Position numbers and translations under genes: made by a program. A stretch of 64,000 nt of DNA from Callaeas wilsoni (taxonomy: Eukaryota > Chordata > Aves > Passeriformes > Callaeidae), in assembly GCA_013398955.1 (NCBI GenBank), contig VWPU01003223.1, positions 496,001 to 560,000 on the forward strand. The letters run 5' to 3'. Shown here one piece after another: positions 23,305 through 38,900 of the stretch. The notes beneath the pieces are model-generated. The model was not told the origin of the DNA. It saw nothing but the letters and a program-made list of their open reading frames with translations, and did not search any database. Position 1 is the first letter of the stretch. Each line of letters starts with the position of its first letter.

Positions 23305-26300
23305 ACCTCACCTGTGCACCTCAGAGCTGACAATGCGCAATATTTAAGGCATTTTATTAGGAGTGGGTAGGGAAGGGAGGGCAGCTTTGCTAGTCACACT
23401 GCTTCCAGAATCCGGGCTCAGGGGCTGCAGCCAAGCTAGTCAAGAATAGATTTCTATTGAGAATGAAGATTTGTATTTGGAGGAAACGCCAGCAATACCA
23501 AATGGTGGAAAGAAGGGATAAGATATTAAAGCAAAGATAATTACTCTCACACCATATGGTTTGAAGTACATATGTCATATTTTTTCATGGGAAAAAGGGG
23601 GCAGGGAAGAAAGGATCAACAGTTTTTAACGTTTCTCACATCTATGTTTCTGTAATGAGGTATGTGATGCTGTAAAGGTTATTGTACAGCTTTCCTCCTG
23701 ACATTTTAATGCACATCCCATTTTGCCAACACATCTTTTTCTGTCTCTTCTTCAGTATAAGCACTGTAAATTGAACAGATCTGTGGAAAAATCCAGCAGC
23801 AGTTAACAGAGGTGAAAGCTGTTGGGATCTATAGAAACACAACAGAGCCTCACACACACCTAGGGAATTTTATGTAAAATGCTGCTATTTGTATAAGCAT
23901 TTTCAATCACCACACAGGAGAAAAAAGATAATGTACCATATTGGAAGATTGGACTAAGCAAGTAAAAGGATATTAGTCTGGATTAAAATCTGTGAGTTTA
24001 GTGGCAATATCTTAAGGGAATGTTGAGTTGTCTTTAAAAAAATCTGCACATTTACAAAAAAAAAAAAATTGAGTCTATAGCCAGCCACAATTTTTTCAGA
24101 AAACTTGCTCAAAAACTCCATATATAGCTTTTTCCTGTATATTTCCACTGCACTGGTGGGGCAGAGGAGATAAATACAGACAAACATATATTTTTTTTAT
24201 ATATATACATGCACCGACATGTTTCTAGATGCAAGTGTACACACCATACATATAGTGAGAATTACACATATACCTGTCCATCCACAATCATCACAGGTGC
24301 ATCCACTCCATTTGTTACTTCTGAGTGCTACAGGAGAGGTTTGGAGCCTCAGAGGCCTTAAAAATCTATTGATATATCTGCTGATTTTTCATATCAAACA
24401 GGTCAATTATTTCATCAAACATTTTTTTCCCCCCTTTACTATATAGAAAGATTCTTTCATAACAAAAAACAGGAACACTGAAATATTACTTTTCATTCCT
24501 GGTATTTCATATCTCACTATCCAATGAAAGATAATTTAACTGCTAATCACTTTGGCAACAATACAGAAAAGGAAGTCTATTTATATTTGGAAAACAAAAT
24601 GGCATTTGGCTATCAAGAACCTAGATCCACTAATGAAATGTTTCCAAACCCCAGGCCACACTGCCTACACTTCTGGGAAGGAGTCCCCCCTGGAAGCGAT
24701 TTACAGGTCACATTATAGAGCAATGAAACTCCGGCCATCCGAGGGCCAGAGGCTCTAATCTAATAGGTGAGCACATTATGACTGTCTTTACAGATCCACC
24801 CTGACAGAAGTACAGCTGAACATCTCCAGTCCTTTACTCAATAAAGAGCAGTTTAACTTTGCTTCAATTTGCCTAAGGCCAAATGTGAAAAACTGTGCTT
24901 GGTCCTTTTCCACGAAGGTCTGTCTGCTTTATGCAACCTGCTCAGTTGATTGCAGGTCTGCTAAACCAGACCTGCGTGCCATACAATGGAAAGCAGAGGA
25001 TGCAGAATTCCACCTGAGGAGAGATCAAAGTAGCTAGAACTTTCTGCAAGTGCCTTGTTACTTGTGTCTCACAGTAGCTAGTTTTCTATTAAAGATTCAG
25101 AGCAGAACACAAGAAGAGCCCTGGGTTCCTTCTCAGGGAGAGATTCACTTCACCTTACTTGAGCCAGCCAAAACCACAGATATCTCATTTTAAGGCAGCT
25201 GTCTATGTTGCCTCTGTAATCAACTGAAAAAGAAAGGTACATCTGATAGGCAAGTCAGCCCAATTCTCTCCATTTCTCCATGAGAGGAATACATTACGAC
25301 TAGCCTGGATCAGAAGGGTAGTGATCACCTAAGCTAGCAACATGAATCTCATCCTAAGGTGGCAATAATGGTGGCACTAAAGAGTGAAGAAAAATATAGG
25401 AATATAATGACTCGAAACATGCGGATACATGCTTCTCGTAACAGCATCAAAAACGGATAAATGTCAATAGAGAGATATTCCCAAAAATGGGTTTGAATCC
25501 TAAAGGAAAAGGCAAAAAATGGGGAGAGAGTGAATAAGAGGAGATACGTTCTAATGGTATTCTCAGTATTAAAATGCAGTTCACGTTGGCTCTTCCTCAG
25601 CTGCACTAGTTATCTATTGAAGTCAATGTTGTACCAGAGAAATGAGGTAAGACCCAGACCCTTAGAATAAGAGAAAGCAGCATAACCTTGCAGCTGAACC
25701 AAGTGGCTCAGACAAATCATTAGCCCGTGATGTTACAGCAGTGCTACAGCAGAGCCTCCTGCAGTGTCACCATCCCGCCTGCACCACTGCTCTCCGACAC
25801 GTGCTGAGAGGAGTCAAACACAAAAGGAAAAGGCTGGGAGGAGAAGAGCTTTAGGAAATTTTAAAGAAAAAAGAATTGTAATACGGTCTACAGCTGACTG
25901 CTCAAAGTATAGTACCTGCTACTTGCCTAAGATCTCAGGAAACTCACCACAGTCCTGGGTTTAGCAAACTATCCAGTATTTATAAACTCCTTCTTCAGCA
26001 TTGTCTGAGAAATACTCTTGAAAGTTTCAGTTTCTGCCATCTTGGCTTTCCGGATTTATATTAACCTCTTCGTCATGAATTTAAAAATTAATTTCATGAG
26101 GTGAGACATGTAGAGGAGAGGGCGGGGAAGAAGGGGACATTTCAGGAAGTACGAAAGTCTTCTAAAGGAAATGGAAGCTATTAACCCGAACTATCGAAGT
26201 GCCCCAAAATATCAGCAGTACCACATAAATTGAAAACCAAAGTAAATAAAAATACAGCAGCTCAGAAAAACTTGGAGGAGATCAGTATTGAAAACAATGT

Positions 26301-29079
26301 TTTATATCCTAGAAAAAGCCAGTAATTTTCATTCAAATTTCATATCCTTCAAACTTTAAGAGACTTTAAAATACATAGCCACTGTATTGTCATACTATTT
26401 CAACAATATGAGAGTATTTTGAAATTATACTTACTAGGTGAGCAAGAGTAAAGGTTTCTGTATCTTCATTAGGTTATCAACATTAAAACAGTCAAATTAA
26501 CTGACCAATGTGAGCCTTGTGTATAAGGCCCATAGCCAAGTAGGAGCTTACAAACTATGGTCATTCCTGCCACTAAGTGACTTCAACCAAGAAAACAGTC
26601 AACTAACATAAAACTTACAGAATGCTGGGCATAAAATCATATGACAATGCAGAAGGTGCTGGATAAATACAGTGAAACGTACTTAGAAATGTACAAAATC
26701 CAGTACCACCAGCCTGAAGTGATTTGAGCCAGCTAATATTCCTTTTGTTCACCAATGTTTACAGAAAAATTCATCAAAACAGACCAAGGTAAACAATACA
26801 AAACTAGACTTTGTAGCTCTTTTCCTGGGTGAAAAGTACTATAAAAGAAACACAGGAAAGATTGATTCTTCTAACACAGAAATAATAAATGTCATCAAAG
26901 TGAGTTGAGGTACAGCCTTTTTCATATTTTTTCTGTCCAGTCCAATTCCACCTAGAAATCTCCTCCCGCCACCTCTTGTGCACACAAGCTCATCAGTACA
27001 ATTTCTGAATACACCTAGGAAGTTGTCATCACAGGAAGAAACACCATTTTCAGTACTTTTTGAGGGAAAAAAAAGGAATTTAATCAGCAGCGGTCTCTTG
27101 TCCATATTTACCATCACTAATAGCTGGTACTCAGATTAGGATACAAGTTTTTCTCTGTGATATATGGAAAGAGATCTTTTTTATTTTCCCAAAGCAAAGT
27201 ATTTCACTTAAGGATTTTAAGTTACTCTCTAGAAAACCTCATTTTCTCTGTTGCAGTTTTCACACCACCCTCTCCACCAGTGAAGATGTCTGCTAGTTTG
27301 AAAGATGGCTTTATTTTATGGAAAATCAGCAGAGACAAAAGGATTAACAGAAGAGAAAAATACGTGCCTACATTGGTGGAGCACTTTTAGAAGTGCTCCC
27401 AGTTCCCTTGAAGTAGCAGCTTCTCGAAGCTGCACAAAGAGAAGACAAAGCAGTTACAGTTATTCTTTAAATCAAGGAAAACATGACTATATAAATTTCT
27501 TGAAAATACACGTTACTTTAAACCTCAAAGTCAACCAAAATGCAATCGGACAGCCTTCTGGCACGTCTGGGTTGGTACTTCCATATCCAGAATAAGCTAT
27601 ACTTTCGAGAAAGGCAAACTAATTGTTCATAGAAAACATTGTTGACAAAGGTAAGAGATTTTTCTTAGCAGTAATTCTTCCAGATTCTAATAGTTTCACC
27701 TTTTACTTAGAGCAGCTTGAGCTTAAAACTCCTCCTAGAATACCCCGTCTAGCAGGAATCTAGGCAAAGAGCAAGAAAGCCTCCACCAGGTCCAAACAGT
27801 ACATTTCAGGAGGAAAAAAACAGTTCTGAGCATTCTGACTGGAGGGCAAAAGGCCACCTGGATTTCATACCAAGTGGAACTAACTAATTTGTACAACAAT
27901 CATGTTGACAACAAAGATGAACACATATGTCTTCTTTAAATGCCTCAAGGGGTCATCCTCCCACCTTTCAGTAGCCATGGTAACTTTGGGGAAAAAACCA
28001 GCTCTTACCTCAGAAATTGTTTTCTGCGATAAAGGGTTTAAAATCACTTTTGTCATCTATCCGTTAACTTTTGCCCCTATACACCTGAAGGATGAAGCTT
28101 TACAAAGGAAGGATCTCTGCCTTACAAAGGAAAGAGAACCTCTTCTCACTCTTTCTGAAAAGACCTTAAAGATGGTTGGCGGTGAAGTGAAATACAGAAC
28201 ATATTTTGCAGGTTGTGCTGGGTTTTTTTGCTGACCATAGCACAGGTTTTCATGAACTCCAGCTCACTGTAAATCATAATGATGACAAAAAAATCCTGAC
28301 ATCTATCAATTAGGAGGTCAAAATGCAAACTCTGACAGTAGAAAAGGAGGTTTCCTCTACCCTTTGGACTTAAATAAGATGTGAATCAATTTTGCTCCCT
28401 TCAAATCAACTTTGCAAATCATGTAAGTGTAAGAACATCTCTTTACATCCCTGCACTGACACAAAGAGTTGACATGGCTATTGAAAACATCTTCTGACAG
28501 AGACTATTCACACCATGATTCATACAGGCCATAGTCAATATAACACATACCCACCATTAACACTCATTGCATTGTTATGTAGCTTGGATTAAAGCATGTC
28601 AAAGCCAGTGCAATAATTGTTTGCCCTACTTAGTGAAAAGTCAACAAAACCTATTTTAAGGCAGTGGACAGCTGAAATAGTAGCAGTTTGTGAACCCAAA
28701 GCATTGGCATATGCTTCTGTCCCAGCCAAAATCCAGTTGTGAGTCTACTCACAAACCTCAGCTGCCTTAGCATTAGAGCTTTCTTCACTGTTACTTTTGG
28801 CCAGGGCACATATAAACAATAAACAGCACAAAGTGGAGAAGCAGGGACAGAAAAAGCAACAGGGAGAAGAAAAATCTGAACAAATATTTGTATTGTAGGA
28901 CAAAGAAATGTCCTTAAACCGAGGAAGGAATGAGAATGAGACATTGAAGTCCAAGCTGAAAGGGCCTGGTGGAATACAGAAAATTGCCTTTAGTTGCTTC
29001 TCTCTGTTGGTAGTGAAGATTTCATATTTCCTTGTAAAGGAACTGAATTTCACTAAAAATACGTGATCCCAACACATGA
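23305..29079. other. unique AT-rich noncoding DNA
   Basis: No gene seen. Low-complexity pieces only: an A12 run at 24057-24068 and a T8 plus TA-rich stretch at 24190-24210. The 110-codon open frames at 27902-28234 (plus) and 28745-29077 (minus) carry no recognisable domain. Confidence 0.6.
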
Positions 29080-29160
29080 TTTAGTGGTGGACTTGGCAAT
29101 ATTAGCTTAACAGTTCCACTCAGTATTCCTATAGGCCTTCCAACCTATATGATTCTCTTA
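29080..29160 (+). mobile_element. CR1 LINE, 3' tail fragment
   Basis: GTGGTGGACTTGGCAATATT (29084-29103) followed by GGCCTTCCAACCTATATGATTC (about 29133-29154) has the order and wording of the CR1 3' untranslated tail, which normally ends in ATTCTATG-type octamers. Here the octamer is degraded to ATGATTCTCTTA. 5' truncation is the rule for CR1. The upstream edge is uncertain by about 50 bases. Confidence 0.6.
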
Positions 29161-30532
29161 TCTATTCCCTTCATAATTTCTTTCACCACCTGAAAAGAAT
29201 CTGCAAAAACACCACATCTTGACTAGTCACTGGGATCAAAAGGACAGGAGCATGCTATATGACCAATACACAAAGTGTGATGGTACGACATAAGGCCACC
29301 CTCTGATTTTTAACAATGATACTACCACTGCCTTTTAAGGGCAAAGACATAAGACTGCCCATTAGTGATCAGTGTTATTCTGCCTTTGTGGACCTCCAGT
29401 CTCCAAAGAGGTGAGGAGTATCATGCTTATCCGCACACAAATGTCTTCTTCTTCACCAAATGATATTATCATCAGCTAGCCATTATGGTGGGAACCTTCA
29501 CTGGGACTTGGGGAAGTGGGTACCAGCTCCTAGTGACACAAAAAGTCAAAGAAAAGGCAGAGATGCCTCTGCAAATACTGTCTTGGTTTGGTAGCCGCAC
29601 TTTCAGGTCAGACAAAATTTTTCTTATGCTTCCATATACAGTTTTATGTAAATCAATGTGAGAAAAAGGTAAGCTGCAGATTTGTGTAAAGAAAATAGCA
29701 GATTTTGGGCTTATTTCAATCAAATACTGTGCTGTGATGAAAGATTAGATTCTTCAGCTAGGCACTGAAAAATTATTTTTAACTGAATTTTCTTTACTAC
29801 ATGACACAGGTCCTTCAGAGAAAGGCGTATGACTCAGGAGAATCTATCGCACTGCCAGCCTCCTGCTGCCACTCCTGCCATCGGGCTACATCTTGGTTCC
29901 CATTCAAGGCCTCTCCCAGCCACACTCCATGCTCAGCCCTGAGCTTGATGCCAGCAGACCAGCTACCACATCTCTCCTTCACTCACTAGACTCTCAAAAT
30001 CCCCTCTCTGTGCCGCTTCCTACCCTGTCCTACACACTTGGAAAGGGCCCCTCAGGAGCCCCTGCAGCACAATCTATTATCTACTCTTTAATAATCTCCT
30101 CTTTTACAACAGCTTGAGAAAGGGAATCTAATATTACACTGCTGATGGGTTGAGGACACCACTACCAAGATGACGGATAATTCCTCATTGTTTCTTCTTG
30201 ATTCCCATCTCTCTGTCTGCTCTTCTTTCCTACAGTGAGATCATAAATGCTCTGGACAGAAAGAGGGGTTTTTTAATCTGAATTTACACATAATTTAGCA
30301 AAATGCGTCTAGGCCCTGCAAACAGGAGTGCTGGTGCTCCAGAAAAATAAAAAGTAAACAGAATCACAAATTACAGTTGCTTTTTTAATAGGTCGAAAAG
30401 ACTACTTGAAGAAAGCTCAATGGTGACTTGCTTTTCTCTAGTAGAAACCTGGTGCATAGGGATGATTTTAGTGCCCAAGCATTGCTATTCTATTTTGAGA
30501 TTAACAAGTACCAAATAACAAAAATCCACACC
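29161..30532. other. unique noncoding DNA
   Basis: No gene seen. A pyrimidine-rich, more GC-balanced patch at 29840-30080 gives overlapping short open frames by composition. Confidence 0.55.

Positions 30533-30571
<39 letters not shown>
30533..30571. repeat. A17 tract joined to TA dinucleotide repeat
   Basis: Seventeen A (30533-30549) run straight into alternating AT (to 30571). Likely length-variable and prone to sequencing error. No retroposed sequence is recognised upstream. Confidence 0.9.
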
Positions 30572-30577
<6 letters not shown>

Positions 30578-33500
30578 AGTAGACTAATCTCTGCCCAAAC
30601 ATTACAAGTACCTCTCAGTGACAGAGGTTTCTAAGACTACACACAGAAAAATAATAAATGAAAGAAAGCAAAGAGACCACATCCATTTATCCTAACCCCC
30701 TGCCACCTGAAAACAACCTATTTATTCAGGCTGGCAGAAAATTTTTCATTCCAGCTGTTTTTCATGTCAAATGTGGGATTCAGCAAAACAACATCTTTCA
30801 CAGAAAGAACATTTCAGATTTTCATCAAAAGTACTGGTTTACTTTGGACTTAGTTTGACAGAAAATGGAAGAGGAGGTGTAGAGGGAGGACAGAGGGAAA
30901 CAGACTGGAGAGCAAATCTAAGCAAACCTTACTAGAATGCCTTTATAGTAGTTAATCTTAGTGCAAGCATGGAATAATTCATTATTTCTGCACAGAAAAC
31001 CTTTTTGCTCTGTTATTGGCTTGTTGTTAGCAAGGACACAACAGACTTAAGGAGTATCTTTCAGAAAACTGTGAGATTTGGAAAAACATCATGTACAGCC
31101 ATCCAGAACAGTAGCACTCTGTCTCTGGGTATACACAGTAAAAGCAATCTGTTACTCAGAATACAGTGATCCAAAGACAGCAGAGAGAGAAGAAATGATG
31201 CTCAAGCTGTTGCAGTTTATGGAGCAGGATTGTCACTCAGCCCAAAGGAAAACTCTCAAGAACTGACTGTGGGGATACCACAATACCACTCAAGATCATC
31301 TCCCTCTACCAGCAAATGTAAATCCAAAGTATGTTGATAAATTATGACCCATAAAAGCACCCCTGTTAATATACTTACAACAGGGTCACACCTTTTTATT
31401 TAGTGTTAGGATGAGCTATTTGAAAATGAGTACAACAAAGAATCTGATCCTTTACTTGTTTCACCTCGACAATGTGGTACTTCTGCTAGGCTCAGTGGTG
31501 TATCTAACATCAAAGTAAAATGCTGATTATGCAGTCCCACCATTTCATTATTAATATCATCTTTCTGCTTCTGTGAAGCTGAACTTCAGATTTCAAATAA
31601 TACTTCTTTCAAAGTCCAGGCTGGCACAGTTTTGATTTGCAAGGCATTTTGTAAGAAAAGGCGTGAAGCATGCAACCTGAATATATACTCTCTAACCCTC
31701 TTCCTCAGTTTAGATTCTTCAGTGGGGGGTTGTACCCATATCCATCCTAAATGAACTGCTTATTAACTTTTAAATATATTGGTGATAGGCAGATCTTCCT
31801 CTTTTAACTTTAAAAAAGAAATATATGCCTACACATGACAGATAAATTTTATAATTTTAAATAACCCATTGTCATTAATTTTGCAATGAGAACTAGAATC
31901 TTTGAATTTTCTAGGATAAGTGAAAATATAAAATAGCAACTGTTTGCTTGCAAATTCATTTTAGAAAACTGTGAAATTAAATTTACCCTCAAAGTCTAAG
32001 CTTTGATGTACTCAACTTCCTATCCTTCACATCTTGGATACCCACCTCCCCTGGAAAACTGACAGCTCTCAAGCTGACACCAAGCCAGTAACAGCCAGCA
32101 TTTGTGCCAGGGCTCGCAGCCCTTGTAGGAGTGAGCCTGCCTTCCAGGCAGCTCATGTGCAGCTGTCCCCTGGAGTCTCAGAAATCCACAATTCTTGGCA
32201 ACAGCCATCCTTCCAGTTCTGGTGAACCAGACTTTCCAGTAACAAATTGTCACATTAGAAATTCCCTAACCCAAAATGAAATAGAGTTTTATCACCCTGA
32301 GATTGCTCGTAAAATGCTATTTAAATACAAACCAGGAAAAACCCCTAAATTATTGAAAACAACATTTAGCTTCCCTGAACCCACTTCCTCCACATAAGTT
32401 CACATTTTATAAATTTATACCCTTACAGAAAACACTATAGGAGGAAAAATGCTGAGAAAAGTAATTGTTTTTTAGCACACTCCTATCAAAACATATTCCA
32501 ACCAAACTGAACAGAACACATAAACAAGAAAAATTAAAAGCAAATAAGCTGGAAATTCCATTACCTCATCTAAAGTTTTCCCAGTCTGACAGATAAATTG
32601 CATTGTTATCCTGAAGTTATTTACTTATTGTGCCTCGCACCTATTTCTAACATATTAAAATGAAAATTGTGCTACAGAGGTAAACTGATGGGAAACTTTG
32701 ATGAACGTATACAAGCTTCAGGTCATAATTATAAGGTGACTCCTAAAAGAAACCAAAAAGGTGAAAAATGAAACTGGCTTCCAGATGCAGGAACCTATGC
32801 AGGTTAGACATATTTTTGCTAATGGAAATGTGTAAAAAATTTAATTTTCTCTGGCATGACTCTATGAAATAACCTAATTTGATTTACTGCTTTGAAGAAG
32901 CATGTGAGTCAATGTGTTGAAACCTCTTACCTACTTATATACTCTGATAGTTTTTGGACAGTAAGTCTAAAGTGAAAAGAAATTCCTCCTTCATCATGTA
33001 GGCTGCAAAACTTCAGTTTTACTTACATAGCTGGAAAGCCTGGAGCCTGTTCTCATACATGGTTTTGAAGAAGCAAATCACAGGTCTGTTTGGGAATATT
33101 GCAAAACTGCTTCCCAATCCCTCTCCACTGGAAACCAGTGGCAAGAGGAACAACAAAAGCTCGAATCAGCTTGGAATGTTTAGACAGAGCTATGTTTGTG
33201 TCTCTGTGTGTAGACCCTTTCCTTGGGACATGTGAAAATAATAATCAGGAAACGTGCTGATGCAGTCCAAGATGGGAGATGAGCCCCTGTTTCCAAGAAC
33301 ACACATCTGATTATTCCTCAATGGAATTTTTATTCAGATGTAACCTGTCCCAAGCACAGAAAATTAAGACTTCTGAAAGGATGGCTTCTATTGCAAATCT
33401 ACTCTGTATCAACTTCTTATAACAATGAACGAGTTCAAGTTTACTCCTCTTTCCCCCACTAAAATCGGAATATACATCCCTATCAAACTTTTATAAGATC

Positions 33501-35930
33501 ATGACAGATTTCGACATTTCTTCCCACCTACCAGGCCAGAGGAAAGGAAGGGAGCCCCATGTGGAGGGAATCTCTTTTCAAACAGGCATTAAACCAGCCA
33601 CGAAAGTAATATCATTGTTCTTTGAAAGGAAACCCTGGAACTGCACAATATAAGAAAGTGAGTATCCAAAATCAGCAGTGGAAGATGTGAAGCCCATCCT
33701 ATGCTCAGCAGTCCTATATCATACATTACAATTTCTCTTCCAAACAACAACTTTCATCAGATTCCTTGTCACTGTTTAGTATTCAGGGAATATGGAAGAG
33801 CCATGCACACAGATGCTTGCATAAGAAGCTACCTTGATTAAAGCAAACTGCTTTTTTCAGCAACTGCATGCACATATTCCCAGGTGTAATATGCCAGGCT
33901 CTCCACTTGTAACAGGGGAAAAGGGAAGGGCCACTCAGACAAAATACAAAGCAACAGCAAACTATATACCCACCTCCTCCACCGCCTCAACATAAGTGTG
34001 CACCTAAACAGCATTTTTAAGAGGGAATGATTATGCAGAATGGGAGGAAATAACATGACAGAAGGAAAAAGGAGCAATTTATCATTATCAGCATAGGTTT
34101 TGTTCAGGTAAATGAACTGGAAGAAAGCCAGCAAACATAAGCCAGAAGCAAATTACAGTGTGTCCAGCCAAGATACCAGTCTGGAAAGCAAGGGGATCAG
34201 GAACACAAAATATGCCATAGCAAGCAACTGCTATGCAGTTTATACACAGCCACAGAGACAAATTACTCCCAAAACCCAGAACGGATATTATCTCCTGGCA
34301 GAATGGACATTAACTCCACCTAGTAGCACTGTGGTCCCAATGCAGGTGCATTAGTGTAGCTGGGCTTTGAAGTGTATAACTGCTGCACAATTAGGTCTGT
34401 CTGTGTTAAGTCAACATTATCAGAAATTCACTTGCATTAGTTAACTCAAGTTGTTAGGCCTTTTTGCACGTGTTCATGGACCAGCTACAGCAAAGCCAAC
34501 TGAGAAAGGACATGGTTTTCCAATTCCCTTAATGTTTTGCACAAGGATAAATCTTCTCCCAAAGAAAATCAGTATTTTAGTGATACTTGCAAGGCCTACC
34601 TTGCCCAGACCAGGAGTGTCTTTCACTTTGCTGACTGCCCTCAACAAACATGGTGGTGCAGGGGGTGGGGAAGTCTGAAGGATACTGCTGAAGCAGGTCG
34701 AGAAGAGAGGAGATTCAGGAACAGATGATGCAGAAGGCCTGTGCTTCTTCTTTTTGGAAGACAGGTTCAGTTTCTGAGCAGCTCTGTGGGAAAAATGACA
34801 ACAGTAAGCTAAAACAACCTCAAACTCATCAACAAGAACAAATAAAAGTATTTATCAAGTTACTATTTATGTAGGTGCTCAGTTTTGGCCTCATTGATCC
34901 CAATAGTTTTATAATTCTTGTTCTTCCCACTTTAGTACTATTTTAATGCCATTGACCACAAAGTTGCTCCAAATTTAGAGTCTGCATTAAGGAGAGTCGC
35001 AATCAGGCCTCTGTCACTATTTTATCTGTTGAAACAATTCAGCCTGCAAGGAAGTTCCAAACTCAAACCAATGAGCTATATGGAAAATTCTGTTTTAAAA
35101 TTACAAAAAGTTCACACGGAATTGTGTCTCATGCATAAATCTCCGATTAGAAAATGACTACTTGTGCAGAGTTAATTAGTGATAAATGCTCAGGTGACTC
35201 TGCTGAAGTGAAAGAAGCCTTGCATCAGCTGTTCAAAATTTTTATCACCTCCTATTATATAAGCCAGTATAAAAGCCGAACAAATGATGACCAATGAAAA
35301 TATTGCTGTTTGTGATGAGATGAAGGCAATCATACAAACTCCAGCTGCATTAACCACTAAGCAGGGGAAACAGTGAAGACTGTTTTTAACAGTACAGTAT
35401 TCTCAGATAAGAATGATGACGTTTGCATAGACTTTGATTAAAAAGCTTAGCTTTTTCTGGAACGGAAACATTCAGTACTTTTGTTTTGCAAAATGTTTTA
35501 TTTTGAGAGATAAAGCAACATTCAAGTCTTTGTTGCAGCTGGTTTGTTCCAACACTTGTGCATCCTGCACTGCCCAGGGATAACATCAATATTAATCATG
35601 CTGTCCCACGGTTTCCCTTTTGCAAAATGGAGCACTTTAAACAGAGCAGGTCAGCAGGAGTACCAACTCAAAGGAGAGATGGATAGAACAATTTTGTTTG
35701 CTTTGGCAGACAAATTGGGACTTAATATAGGTAAAAAAGCAGTCTGTGCTGACAGTAGCTCTCCTTACTTTGCTGAAGTGTGTCACTCAAGACAAATAAT
35801 TCTAAATCCTCCTAAGTTTTAAGAAGCTTTAGCTCCATTACACTGGTATCAGTTTATATTATCCAACTCAAAACTTACAAAAGTAATTACATCATTTTAC
35901 CCAAAGGAGTCAGGGAAGAAAGACTGAATA
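30572..35930. other. unique AT-rich noncoding DNA
   Basis: No gene seen. The longest open frames (97-98 codons, at 32104-32397 plus and 33838-34134 minus) have no recognisable domain or splice context. Confidence 0.6.
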
Positions 35931-35952
35931 CACACACACACACACACACACA
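35931..35952. repeat. (CA)11 microsatellite
   Basis: Eleven uninterrupted CA units followed by TATACA. A likely polymorphic marker. Confidence 0.95.
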
Positions 35953-38900
35953 TATACATTCCAATATGCAAGTAACCTGTATTTGTATCAGGTGTCTCAG
36001 GCACATGGACAAATTACTCCTTGGTATGACATTGCCATATGGCAGCTGGTCACAAGCCCACTGTGTGCACTGTCAGTGTGTATTCTTTTAGCCTACGGCA
36101 AGTGCAAAGCACTTCCAGATAAATTTGTTTCTAATAAAAGAAAAACTCTGAGAGATTTTAACCGGCCTGACACAGGATTAGAACTCAGAAGTTTCTGTAC
36201 CACTTCCTTGTCCTTTCTCTTCACTCTGACCTAAAGACTGCAGTTCATAACCTGTCAGTCTCATTAAAGCATACACTTTCTTTTTCATAGAAAACATACT
36301 CCAAATGTGTTGGTCAAAACCATTTTTCCTTTTCCTTGCAACATTTCCATGGTTTGAGAGGATTCAACTATTTCAGCTTCCACACTGTCCATCCCTAACA
36401 CTTTTATAAAGTTGTCCATGCTGAATCAAGATTTTCTGTACATCTTAGTTTCACTATAAAATTATTTTAAGAGAAATCTTGTACTCAATGTGCAACAAAA
36501 AAAAAAGAAAATGTTGGTCAAACATACTGAAAGCTTCACCCCTGTGGTCAAGCTCATTAGTCCAGTCTGAAATACACTGACCTCATCCACTGTGGTCATC
36601 CATCTGGTCTCACCAACTCATGCCCCAGTGAAAATATATTTCCTAAAAGCTGTTTCCTGAATTGACTGACAGATCCATTATCCCTCTTGCCACTAAATGC
36701 TCCTCCAGAATTTGCTGTTCTTTGTACAAAGCTGACAGTCTAATACAAACAACTTCTTGACCCAACCAAGCACATAGCCAACATTTTCTTAAGGAAAACA
36801 CATTGTTGGAGGTACCTGGCCTTTTCAAAATCTTGGAACTGTACTCTAGTCTGACAGTTATAACCTTTGAGATTGAATACAAATGCAATAACCTGCATTT
36901 TCCTTGCATTTTCAGTCTGTGACTGGCAAAATGTATGAAAATCAATGAACTATTTCTCACAACTTCATGGGGTTCTCTGTTTTCCCCCGAGTAGAGGAAA
37001 TCAATGCATGGCAGGCTAGAGAATCATTTACAAGCCCTATCAGACTTGAATGAATTTTGAAGGGGATCAGAAAGGCAATAAGCATCAGGTAATTCCCAGA
37101 GCATTTGATTGGGAAGAAAATGATAGTTTAACCACATGTAGGCTGCAATATGACACAAATACATAGAGTGTGGCTTTCTCGTGAGCACATTCATGTGAGC
37201 AAAATCCTTCTGCCTGAGTGGCTAGCATTGCTCCAAACACAGCTGCTCATGCCAGCCAGTACTGACTTGGCCCTGTGATCTAGCACAGGAGGTTAGAAAT
37301 TCTCATATTTTACCTTTCCAGGCAAGTCAGAGGCCTGGCTCTCCCATGCAGATTCTCTGGACCACCAGACTTCTCAGGCAAAGCACCAGGCTGGACCCTG
37401 AGGGCCTGAGGGCCATGCAGCTCACAGCCTGCACAGCTCCGCCAGCAGCTGTTTAGGCTCTGCTCTTTGTACAGAAGCCAGCTATTTTATTTTTTTCATT
37501 TAATATCTAGTATAATAGGGCTCTGATTTCCACTTGAGACTCTGCACACTGCTGCAGCAATGGTGATGGCAGCATGGCTTTATGTATTGACAATAAGCTG
37601 ATCATACTCCAGGTTATGTTAGCTCCCACTTGAGCCAAGTGATATCAGCTATGGAATATGCAGGGGTGTGCAGGGGGCTCCAATGCATTGCAAACCACTT
37701 CCCCACTGTGTGTGGTAGGGCTGTGGTAGGGATTGCATCCACAGAGACACACAAGGAACTTGACCCAAATTCAATTTTCGAAGGGCATAATTTAAACTGC
37801 ATTAGACCACTGTGTGAACATACTCATTCACAACAGAACTGTCTTTAATGTCATTTTACTGAATTACCTTCTAAAATAATGCATATTTAATCCAGTTTAT
37901 CTAATATACTTTGGATTAACGCCTTCAGATAATTTGGACTATTTCTTTCCTGAGAGACTCGATGCAAACAAGCAGCTGGAGACTTTTTGAAGGCTTACAA
38001 GATTTCTGGCAGAGGAAATAATCACAAGATCAAGAGTTGAAATTGCAGGAGGGACATTAGAAAGCTGATTAAAGTTCAATCCAAATAAAACTAGTACATT
38101 GCCCTGGCAGGAAAGGGGAACTGCTTTGAAAGTCCACCTGATCCATAGCAAAGACTGAGATAATTTCTTGAAAGGACATTCTCTGCTTTTTGTTTTTATA
38201 AATAAAACTTTAATGATGTATATCTTTGGGCAGTCAGAATAATTTTCACACCTCATCTATGCAGAAATGGTGATATATTTTTTTCACCTTAAAACTTTAC
38301 AAGCAGGCTGGGATTTTCAAACACAGGCTTCTAAATTAATGCTTATAAAATTCAAGGGACACTTGTTTAGCTTGATAAAAGAAAATTGATTTTTCAGCAA
38401 CACATCATCCAAGACAAAGTTAAAACTTTAGGACTGACAAACTAGAGGTCAGTATACCCACTAGGTTCATTAGATTCAGAAGGAGGTGGAACATTAAGTG
38501 GATACTTAAAATATTATTCACACTTGTGCCAGGAAAGATCATGGATAAGTAATACGGACTGACACGCTCCATCATCAGCGACATCTGAAGAGATTTCCTT
38601 AAGGGTGTATCTCTGTATAATTATTCCTTACTGGATGTTCATACCATACTAAGATGCGTCCAGTACTTATTACCCTTGGAAACAGAATTCCAGAACACAG
38701 AGGCTATTGAGCTGGCAGTTTCTCTGTCAAAATAAGAACTGAAGTTTCATTTTCATATCCTATTTTCCACAGAGAAAATGACTCACAAGCTGTGGATGCT
38801 AAACAGCTATGTATTAGCTAACTTTATTGTAAATATTTACAATTCTAATTTTAACTAAAACATTATTTTTCTTCTTTATTTGGAGATATACCTCCCATTT